This document shows positions 9,060 to 16,971 of a stretch of DNA of 49,847 nucleotides, piece by piece. The translations under genes were made by a program, and so were the position numbers. The stretch lies in contig JABMQW010000087.1 in the NCBI GenBank assembly GCA_013203115.1, positions 1 to 49,847 of the forward strand, in the 5' to 3' direction. The notes beneath the pieces were generated by a model. The model made no database searches, had not been told where the DNA came from, and saw only the letters and a list, made by a program, of their open reading frames with translations. Source of the stretch: Fidelibacterota bacterium (lineage in GTDB: Bacteria > Fidelibacterota > Marinisomatia > Marinisomatales > TCS56). Each line of letters opens with the position of its first letter. Position 1 is the stretch's first letter.

Positions 9060-9142
9060 CTCATAACACATAATGCCAGATAAAAAGTATATTGCCTACA
9101 GCAGTATGATATTGACAATTAGAATAATTTAGGAGTATTCCA

Positions 9143-10618
9143 ATGATAAGACTACTATTGATCCTGTTCTGCACAACGCTTTCAGCTCAAACTATATTTA
9201 TTGACGGGAGGTTTGATGATTGGAATAATATTCAAAAACTCCAAATTGATCCGGCTGGTGACGGTGCAAGTGAATTGGATTTATTATCAGTCAGTGTCGC
9301 AGTCGATAGTGCCCGTCTGTTTTTTCGCTTGGAATTAGCCGACGATTTATCTTTACAAACTGCCAATAAATTGACTTTGCTGATTGATTCAGATAATAAT
9401 GCAAATACAGGATACGTATTTGGTGACCTCGGGGCTGAACTAGTTTGGGTTTTCGGTGAAAAGGAGGGAGCAATATTCAAAGCAGACGATTCTGTGAAAA
9501 TTACTCACAGCGATATTGGTCTGATTACGTTACCAACTGTTACATCCAAAGAATTTGAAATAGGTCTCAACCGCTCAAGCATTCCAAATGTTAATGAAGC
9601 GTTGTTATCGGCTGAATCATTTCGATTTGCGTTTTATGATAACCAGGTACCCGATGGTGACCGATTACCAGATAATAATGGTGGTATATCTTTTATCATG
9701 TCAGACCATAAAACCAATCCTTGGAAAACAATTCCAATTGCTCGGTGGTCACAAGATGATATTAGAATCGTTTCGCAGAATACACTTCATGATGGAATAT
9801 TTGATGAAATACAGGCGCCGGCTCAAGGACGGATCTATCAGGCTCTGATACCGGACATTATTGCATTTCAGGAAATGTGGCAATCCAGTAATCAGAGCAC
9901 AGTTGAATATGTAAACTCGATTTTACCACTTCCCGATGGCGGAACATGGTACAGCACTGCCATGGAAGGGCACGTCAATACTGTCAGCCGCTTCCCGATT
10001 TTGAACAGCTGGTCAATCTGGGGTCATAATGGATCCCGAATTATGGCGGTCTTAATCCAGGTCAGGGAAACAGGAGAGTCAAATGAAATTCTGGTGATAA
10101 ACAGTCACTGGTCCTGCTGTGGAGCCAATGAATCGCGCCAAAAACAGGTCGATGCAACAATAGCATTTCTGAGAGATGCTTATCAACCGGGAGGGGATGT
10201 TGAACTTAAACCGTATACACCAGTAGTTGTGCTTGGTGATTTAAATCTGGTGGGCGATAATCAGCAGTTGAACACACTGCTTACGGGAGATATCCAGAAC
10301 GAAGAAGAGTACGGTAAAGACTTTGCCCCGGATTGGGACGGGACGGCCATGACAGATATATATCCCATGCATACTTCTGAGAGAGTAGCCTATACATGGC
10401 GGTCCGATCGGGAAGGTTACAGTCCGGGCAGGCTTGATTATTTTGTATATACTGACTATGTATTCGAAGTACAGAATTCTTTTATAATCAATACCCGTAC
10501 AATGACAGAAAATGAACTTAAATCATATGGATTACTCCGAAGTGATTCTAAAAATGGTTCTGACCATCTTACCTTAGTTGCTGATTTTAAAATAATTTCA
10601 GTGTCTGGTAGTAAATGA
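9143..10618 (+). CDS. secreted two-domain protein: N-terminal beta-sandwich plus EEP-family hydrolase
   Basis: 491 residues with a short signal peptide (LLLILFCTTLSAQ). Residues about 20-190 form a beta-rich module beginning FIDGRFDDWNNIQ, the usual start of CBM9/DOMON-like sugar- or ligand-binding domains. The C-terminal EEP domain runs from about residue 205. Its active-site elements are all visible: IVSQNTLHDG (Asn), IAFQEMW (Glu), VINSHWSCC (His), VVLGDLNLVGDN (Asp/Asn) and NGSDHLTLVADF (Asp-His). The reaction is hydrolysis of a phosphoester; the substrate is unknown. An AGGAG site lies 8 bases before the ATG. The position between GH97 and GH31 suggests it handles a phosphorylated glycan or an accompanying nucleic acid or lipid substrate. 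Confidence 0.85.
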   Translation: MIRLLLILFCTTLSAQTIFIDGRFDDWNNIQKLQIDPAGDGASELDLLSVSVAVDSARLFFRLELADDLSLQTANKLTLLIDSDNNANTGYVFGDLGAELVWVFGEKEGAIFKADDSVKITHSDIGLITLPTVTSKEFEIGLNRSSIPNVNEALLSAESFRFAFYDNQVPDGDRLPDNNGGISFIMSDHKTNPWKTIPIARWSQDDIRIVSQNTLHDGIFDEIQAPAQGRIYQALIPDIIAFQEMWQSSNQSTVEYVNSILPLPDGGTWYSTAMEGHVNTVSRFPILNSWSIWGHNGSRIMAVLIQVRETGESNEILVINSHWSCCGANESRQKQVDATIAFLRDAYQPGGDVELKPYTPVVVLGDLNLVGDNQQLNTLLTGDIQNEEEYGKDFAPDWDGTAMTDIYPMHTSERVAYTWRSDREGYSPGRLDYFVYTDYVFEVQNSFIINTRTMTENELKSYGLLRSDSKNGSDHLTLVADFKIISVSGSK

Positions 10619-10675
10619 CATAATTATGCTTAGATAATGATTTGATAAAACACAAAGTTTTTATAGGAGTCTAAA

Positions 10676-13312
10676 ATGAAATTCGTGGCAAACATAATCA
10701 TAACCGGTTTAATTGTAGTTTGTTTCCTTCATTCAACTGAGTACGATCCGGTCGCCAAATCGGATGCCATTGTTATCTCCGGACAGGCTCGGTTCACTGT
10801 GTTAACTCCCCGGGTAATCAGGATGGAATGGGCCGAAGATGGTGTTTTTGAAGATCATGCTTCCTTAGCATTTGTTAACCGGAATCTGCCCGTACCAAAA
10901 TATAAAACCAGAACAAAAAAGGGCTGGTTCCAAATTACGACCAATGATTTAACCCTGAAATACGAGGTGGGCAGCGGCAAGTTTAACTCCGGGAATCTTC
11001 AGATTAGTTTCAAAGTTGATGGAGAACAAAAGCAGTGGAAACCAGGACAGCAAAATACAGGGAATTTGTTTGGTACCATTAGAACGCTGGACGGATTTGA
11101 TGGTGAAATCATGCAATGGTCAACTAAAAAACCAATCGAGCTGCAACCCGGTATACTATCAACAGAAGGCTGGGTATTAGTAGATGATTCTGAAAGACCA
11201 ATCTTCGATAATTCAGATTGGCCCTGGGTACTTCCCCGATCGGAAAAAGACCTCCAGGATTATTATTTTTTTGGTTACGGTTTTGACTATAAAACTGCCC
11301 TGAAAGATTTCACTGCGATTGCCGGTAAAATTGCTTTGCCACCCAAATTCGCTTTTGGTCCATGGTGGTCTCGATACTGGGAATATACGGACCTTGAATT
11401 CCGGGAATTAGTCGACGAATTCGAAATCCACGATGTTCCCCTTGATGTACTGGTAGTGGATATGGACTGGCATCTTACCAGCAAACCTGAATGGTATAAA
11501 GATGGGAAAAAGATCAAAGATCAGGCGGGTGAAGGTACCGGGTGGACAGGCTTGACCTGGAACAGGAATTATTTCCCTGATCCCCAGGGCTTTTTAATAT
11601 GGACGGACAAAAAAGATCTGACCGTTTGTATGAATCTGCATCCCGCTTCGGGAATCCAACCATTTGAAGAAAAATATCCTGAAATGGCGAGGGTTATGGG
11701 TATTGATCCAGTGACACAAAAATATGTTCCTTTCGACATTGTCAATAAGAATTTTGCCAATAATTTCATGAAGATAATTCTCCATCCCATGGAAGAGGAT
11801 GGCGTAGATTTCTGGTGGCTGGACTGGCAACAATGGAGTACCACCAGCATCACCGGTGTTAATCCGACTTTTTATCTGAATTATGTATTTTTCAGCGATA
11901 TGGAGCGGCAGGGCCAAAACCGCCCCATGATCTTTCACAGGTATGGTGGCCTCGGAAATCATCGTTACCAGATCGGTTTCTCGGGTGATACATTTATCAA
12001 TTGGAAATCATTAGACTATCAACCATATTTTACTGCGACTGCGTCTAATGTTGGATTTGGATTTTGGAGTCACGATATCGGCGGCCATATGCGGGGAGAG
12101 AGTACTCCGGAACTATATACGCGCTGGATCCAGTTTGGTATTTTTAGCCCTATCTTCAGAACGCATTGCACTAAATCCAATTACACAAAAGGAATTGAAC
12201 GCAGAATCTGGGCTTATCCCCTGGACGAATTTTACATCATGCGTGATGCTTTTCACTTGCGGAAGGTGCTCCTGCCATATATCTATACCGCTGCCAGAGA
12301 AGCCCATGATACTGGCATCTCAATCTGCCGGCCAATGTATTATGATCATCCCAGAAGCGAAGCAGCTTATGCCTTTAAAAATCAGTATATGTTTGGCAAT
12401 GATATCCTGGCGGCTCCCGTTACCAAACCGATTGGAGCGGATAGTTTATTCGTATCTAAAAATATCTGGTTACCGGAAGGTGAGTGGATCGAAATATTTT
12501 CAGGGACAGTCCTGAAAGGAGATAAGGTCCACCAAAGGGCTTTTACCATTGATGAAATACCATTGTTTGCCAAAGCCAGTGCAATAATTCCCATGGCATC
12601 CAGAAGTTCAAGTCGTGGTGATTATTCAATTGATCCACTGATACTTAAGATTTACCCGGGGATTTCCGGTTCCGTAAGTCTATACGATGATCATGGAAAT
12701 TCAATTGACTACAAAAAGGGCGATTTTATTAGAACTGATGTTAATTTTACTAAAAAGAGTAGCAAACTTAACATTATTATCAAACCCGTCACCGGCAGCT
12801 ATCCAGGAATGGCAGAAACGAGAACCTTTATAATAGAATTACCTCTAACACTGCCACCTCAAAAAATCACAGTGAATGATGATTTAATACATTATGATCG
12901 GGAATTTGGTACCAGTTCCTGGACATATGATGGTAATGAATTGACCACTGAAATTCTTACGAAAAGTTTTAGCGTTAATGAGAAAATAACAATCAAAGTC
13001 GAATTACCTGATTACGATACTGAACTCCTGTCAGCCAAGATAGGCAAGTTTAAGGAATTGGTAAAATTTATCAAATTCCTGGCGAAGAATAATTGGGATA
13101 AATCAAAATACTCAAATGATCTGATGGTACATGCTGCTCAAACAGGTCATAGGATGGGTATTAATCCGGATGAGGCTTTCAAGGAACTGAAGGAATTTGA
13201 TGCTGAATGGCAAAAAGTACTGGAGATGCTGGAAACCAGTTCTTCAGAGGATGAAATTTATCGTCCCTATTTAGAACTTCTTGAAACTGCTGATTGGTCC
13301 CAGGCCAAATGA
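10676..13312 (+). CDS. glycoside hydrolase family 31 (alpha-glucosidase/alpha-xylosidase type)
   Basis: 878 residues. The N-terminus is hydrophobic (IIITGLIVVCFLHS), a likely signal peptide. A mutarotase-like N-terminal domain (about 30-215) precedes the barrel. Catalytic residues are Asp383 in FWWLDWQQW (nucleophile) and Asp438 in FSGDTFINW (acid/base). SHDIGGHM and FRTHC are further GH31 hallmarks. Beta-sandwich domains follow, then a helical tail of about 100 residues (from about 780) that is unusual and of unknown role. GH31 enzymes cleave terminal alpha-linked glucose or xylose with retention; specificity cannot be read here. An AGGAG site precedes the ATG. The stop overlaps the next start (ATGA). 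Confidence 0.93.
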   Translation: MKFVANIIITGLIVVCFLHSTEYDPVAKSDAIVISGQARFTVLTPRVIRMEWAEDGVFEDHASLAFVNRNLPVPKYKTRTKKGWFQITTNDLTLKYEVGSGKFNSGNLQISFKVDGEQKQWKPGQQNTGNLFGTIRTLDGFDGEIMQWSTKKPIELQPGILSTEGWVLVDDSERPIFDNSDWPWVLPRSEKDLQDYYFFGYGFDYKTALKDFTAIAGKIALPPKFAFGPWWSRYWEYTDLEFRELVDEFEIHDVPLDVLVVDMDWHLTSKPEWYKDGKKIKDQAGEGTGWTGLTWNRNYFPDPQGFLIWTDKKDLTVCMNLHPASGIQPFEEKYPEMARVMGIDPVTQKYVPFDIVNKNFANNFMKIILHPMEEDGVDFWWLDWQQWSTTSITGVNPTFYLNYVFFSDMERQGQNRPMIFHRYGGLGNHRYQIGFSGDTFINWKSLDYQPYFTATASNVGFGFWSHDIGGHMRGESTPELYTRWIQFGIFSPIFRTHCTKSNYTKGIERRIWAYPLDEFYIMRDAFHLRKVLLPYIYTAAREAHDTGISICRPMYYDHPRSEAAYAFKNQYMFGNDILAAPVTKPIGADSLFVSKNIWLPEGEWIEIFSGTVLKGDKVHQRAFTIDEIPLFAKASAIIPMASRSSSRGDYSIDPLILKIYPGISGSVSLYDDHGNSIDYKKGDFIRTDVNFTKKSSKLNIIIKPVTGSYPGMAETRTFIIELPLTLPPQKITVNDDLIHYDREFGTSSWTYDGNELTTEILTKSFSVNEKITIKVELPDYDTELLSAKIGKFKELVKFIKFLAKNNWDKSKYSNDLMVHAAQTGHRMGINPDEAFKELKEFDAEWQKVLEMLETSSSEDEIYRPYLELLETADWSQAK

Positions 13313-13713
13313 AGACGAGTTTGTTTGGATTGATTATCATGTCAGTAACATTGAACGGGCAAACAACTGTTGTGAACATAGCCAATGATTCCTGCGATGT
13401 GTACATCGGACGGGGAATAGAAATTCGTACCCACATGCTGACTAACGGGATCAATCCCGGCGAAGAAGGCTGGTTGGGCAACTCCCATCCAATCGGCTGG
13501 TGTGAGATATGTAAAGAAAATCATATACGCGTAGAATGCATCGACAAATTCAAACAGGACTTTTACAAAAAAATTAGCAGTGATCTGGTGTTTAGAGAAT
13601 CTGTGCTGGCATTAAAAGGCAAACGGCTTGGATGTTACTGCAAACCTAAAGCTTGTCACGGCGATATTATTAAGAATTGGATCGAACAGCAAGATTATGA
13701 ACAGCCCAAATAG
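13309..13713 (+). CDS. DUF4326-family protein
   Basis: 134 residues from the ATG that overlaps the GH31 stop by four bases, which implies translational coupling. The DUF4326 pattern is clear: TTVVNIANDSCDVYIGRG near the start, and LKGKRLGCYCKPKACHGDII near the end, with the family's Cys-x-Cys...Cys-His cluster that probably binds metal. The middle, usually a GNPF-type loop, is altered to GNSHPIGWCEICKENH with two extra cysteines. The family is common in phages and bacteria and its biochemical role is unknown to me. The first 14 residues are hydrophobic, but a start at the internal Met (MSVTLNG) would give a cytosolic protein of normal family length. Its place in a sugar-hydrolase operon is odd. 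Confidence 0.8.
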   Translation: MKTSLFGLIIMSVTLNGQTTVVNIANDSCDVYIGRGIEIRTHMLTNGINPGEEGWLGNSHPIGWCEICKENHIRVECIDKFKQDFYKKISSDLVFRESVLALKGKRLGCYCKPKACHGDIIKNWIEQQDYEQPK

Positions 13714-14066
13714 TTATTTAGTCTCGGCACAGCCTGACGAGGTTAAAGCAAGAAAACTGGCTATACTACAAATAATTTCAAAAATGAGTATTTGCAGATT
13801 TATCCAGACAAGAAGAATCCCACGTCACATTCACTTCCCCGATACACTCCACTACATTCCGCTATCGGGGCAGGCTGTTCAGTATATGGTTTACCCGTGG
13901 GGCTCCATATCATGAAAACGTATCTGTATCCGTCAGCGAATAATGCATTGTTAGGTTCAATTTGTTATTCAACGTAATTATATTTGACAAAATCCCCGTT
14001 TTTATTATGTTCCGAGCCCTCCGAAATTGGTTTTGGAACGGAATTCGCAGAAATGGAGAATCTGAA
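13714..14066. other. intergenic region with palindrome and possible broken small gene
   Basis: An ATG at 13697, overlapping the DUF4326 gene end, opens a frame to 13915. Its first 30 residues (MNSPNSYLVSAQPDEVKARK and on) look protein-like, but the rest runs into repeat DNA. A perfect hairpin, CCCCGATA at 13837-13844 with TATCGGGG at 13863-13870, is followed by the dispersed motif at 13894-13905. The frame is probably a gene start cut off by repeat sequence. Confidence 0.4.
13837..13905. repeat. palindromic repeat, copy 2 of the dispersed element
   Basis: It contains the 8-bp perfect stem CCCCGATA/TATCGGGG and, 23 bases on, cccgtggggctc, identical to 1116-1127. ATATGG and CCATAT bracket the second motif (13885-13910), giving another short hairpin. 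It is likely a REP-like or IS200-end remnant. Confidence 0.45.
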
Positions 14067-15878
14067 ATGGTAAAAAAATTTAAGCAGTTATCTTCTCTAA
14101 TTCTATTAACATTTTTCGTTTGTCCTTTTTATCCCTCACTTAGTTTGTATGCGGAGGATCTGACGCCTGATTGAGTCAAAGATATGGTGATTTATGAAGT
14201 TGCAACCAAAGGCTTTACTTCACCAGCCGGACCGGAAAGCGGGACTTTTAAATCCCTGATGGATAAAATGGAATACCTGGAAGAACTGGGGATCAATGCC
14301 ATTTGGCTGACGGGACATTCGTCTTCCGATCCGGATCATTTTTATGGAATTTGGACCCAGTATGCCTGCATCGAACCGGATAAACTCGATCCCTCTCTGG
14401 GAACAGAACAGGATTTCATCGCAATGATCGAAGAAGCCCACCGCCGTGGAATTCGTATCATTCTTGATACAATTGAACATGGAGTAATGAACTATAGTCC
14501 ACTGATTGAAGAACATCCGGACTGGTTCAAAGGTGGTTCATGGGGTATGACCGATTACGACTGGAAAGGGGATCACCCCGATCTGGAAGAGTGGTGGATA
14601 AATATCTGGACGAAGGCGGTATTGGAGTGGGATGTAGATGGTTTTCGCTGTGATATGGGCCTCCATCGTCCGGATTTATGGGCGGAAATCAGGCGTAGGT
14701 GTGCTGCTGCTGGAAAACCGATTACTATTCTTGGCGAAAGTGGAAATGAAACTGTTAGCGATGCCTGCCAGCGCGATATCATGCTCTATAGTATACGTAA
14801 GGGGAAGTTAGATCAACATGCCGTTTTAAATGATCTGACTTCCGTTGGAGAATTATTTCATAAAGAATTCAATGGTTATCAAGCCAGCTTCCAATGCGAA
14901 GTATTTTATAAAGATGGTACTAACGCTATCGATAAAACGCAGGGGGGAGAACTGGGGATTTCATATATCGGTTTGGGTGAAGATGTCATTGGGAAATGGG
15001 AGTACGAACCGGATAATCTGGCCGATTGGAGCTGGTTGATAAAAGGATTGGACACTGACCGTCCTTATGAAAATTTACGAATTACCTATCCAAAACGAAA
15101 CTGGAGCTGGCAACTGGTGGGGGGTGGTTGGAAAGTAGCCATAGAAGAAACAACTGACGGTGTTAAAGTTAGTGGGGGCAATCCCACCAAAGCCGCAAAA
15201 CTAAGGATTATTGCTCCCAGTTGTCATGATTGTGGTTGGGATGGTTTCCCGTTAGATAAAAATCCTTATACCGTGCAGGGTAGTCGTCATGTATTTGGCT
15301 ATGGATCACTGTTCGCACCGGCCATACCACTATTTATGAGTGGGGAAGAGTTTAATACCGATTACCAGCCGCTACCCAAACATACACCGGGACTGTTTGG
15401 TAAAGGTGAATCGGGCACAGGCAGATGGCTATACGGTTCCTGGATACAGTGGGACCAACTGCAGGATAAACAGCGTAGTGACATGTTGACCGATGTAAAA
15501 CGGATGCTTGCCATTCGCAGAGATCATCAGGATTTGATCCATGCCGTTTCTGTGGGAAATACTGAGTTAAAAATGAATAGAGTCCCCTTTTCCACTGCGG
15601 AAGATATTCCGGTTCCTTATGTGCTCACCAATGGGAAACGTGCCCTGTTAATTGCCGGTAACCCGCTTGATAGGGATGTTATTGTCAATCTGGAATTATC
15701 GCTTGAAATTTTAGGTTTTTCCGCTAAAACGAAAGCGCTGCGAGTAGTGGAACTTTGGCCATTGGAGCAGTCCTCAAAACGTTTGCGCTCTAAGAAACTG
15801 TCAAAGTACAAGTGCACTATTCCTGCCGATGGTACTCTCAGCGGTGGGTTGCATGTTGTACGATTTGAAGCCGATTAA
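14067..15878 (+). pseudogene. GH13 (alpha-amylase superfamily) gene interrupted by an in-frame TGA
   Basis: A ribosome-binding site (GGAG at 14054-14057) and ATG at 14067 start a signal peptide (SSLILLTFFVCPFYPSLSLYA). After DLTPD the frame meets TGA at 14172-14174 and then continues, in the same frame, as VKDMVIYEVATKGF. Related proteins usually read PDWVKD at this point, so the TGA most likely replaces a TGG tryptophan codon. Downstream everything is intact: region I ILDTIEHG, nucleophile Asp196 (GFRCDMG), acid/base Glu224 (ILGESG) and Asp388 (SCHD), counting from 14067 with the stop as one codon. Translation could restart at ATG 14184, giving 564 residues without a signal peptide. Other genes here end in TGA, so recoding is unlikely. 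It is a nonsense mutation or a base-call error. Confidence 0.85.
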
Positions 15879-15959
15879 CGGGCAGCAATATTTTATTATT
15901 CCAGTGCCTAAATATCTACTTTCCTTTCCGAATCCGGATCATTTTATTTAAATAGTATT

Positions 15960-16971
15960 ATGAATGGTTATGAACGAATTAAAGCCGCTCTGGAGGGCAC
16001 CAAGCCTGATTGCACGCCAGTCATTGCATAATTTCATGCTGGCGGCTCGTGAGGCAGGCTACACCATGACCGAATTCAGAGACGATCCCTGGAAAATTGC
16101 CGATGCGTTCATACAGGCAGTTGAAAAATATGAATATGACGGAATATTGGTGGATTTGGACACCGTTACTTTGGCCGGTGCGGTAGGTGTTCCCGTTGAT
16201 TTCCCGGTAGATGAACCCGCCCGTACAATTATTGGGTGCCTCAATTCTTTGGATGATATTGATGGATTACCAGCGCTTGATATCAGTAATTACCGCTATG
16301 TGCAAAACTGGTTAGAAGCGGTTCGGATACTGAAGGATTATTTTAAAAATGAAATTTTTATCCGCGGAAATTGTGATCAAGCGCCCTTTTCGCTGGCCAG
16401 TATGCTGCGAACATCCCAGGAATGGTACACGGATTTGATATTAAATGAGGAACGGGTCTTTCAATTACTTGAGTATTGTACTACTGCCAGTATTCAGTTT
16501 ATTGATCTGATGTCCACGACTGGCGCCGATATGTTATCGAATGGTGACAGCCCGGCCGGCTCTGATCTGATATCGCCTGAAATGTATTCGAAATTCGCTT
16601 TACCATTTGAGCGTCGGCTTGTTGACAGAACACACCAGCATGGATTACTCTATGCGCTGCATATATGCGGAAATACTGACATAATACTTAATCAGATGCT
16701 GGAAACGGGAGCCGACGCTTTCGAGCTTGATTATAAAACTGATGTCAGTCAGGCCAATGATACCTTTACGGGTCAAGTGACCTTCATCGGTAATCTAGAT
16801 CCTAGTGGTGTCCTGGCGCTGGGGTCGGTTGCGGACGTACGCTGCAAGACGGAGGAAATCATCAACATCTTCGCCGATAATCCAAGGTTTATCTTAAATG
16901 CCGGATGTGCCATTCCGCCATCGACACCTTCGGAAAATATTCGTGAAATGGTTCGGATCGCGCATCAGTGA
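15960..16971 (+). pseudogene. uroporphyrinogen decarboxylase (URO-D/MtaA-like) family gene with an N-terminal frameshift
   Basis: The natural start appears to be ATG 15960, giving MNGYERIKAALEGTKPDCTPV, a classic URO-D-family opening. That frame stops at 16029-16031. The family sequence resumes in another frame from about 16024 as LHNFMLAAREAGYTMTEFR and runs to 16971. A two-base loss or one-base gain near 16020-16026 would explain this. An alternative ATG at 15964 keeps the long frame open, but its first 20 residues are meaningless. The body has GNCDQAPFSLASM, GADMLSNGDSPAG, ALHICGNTD and FIGNLDPSGVL, all typical of the family. Members decarboxylate uroporphyrinogen or act as corrinoid-linked methyltransferases; being in a sugar cluster, this one is probably not a haem enzyme. 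The stop overlaps the next start (GTGA). Confidence 0.8.

Noticed and set aside
9112..9142. ttgaca as a -35 promoter box before the second EEP gene
   Set aside because: No -10 sequence at a suitable distance, and the gene sits within a same-strand cluster.
14172..14174. TGA read as tryptophan through an altered genetic code
   Set aside because: Several intact genes here (for example those ending at 2669, 13312 and 29053) use TGA as their normal stop.
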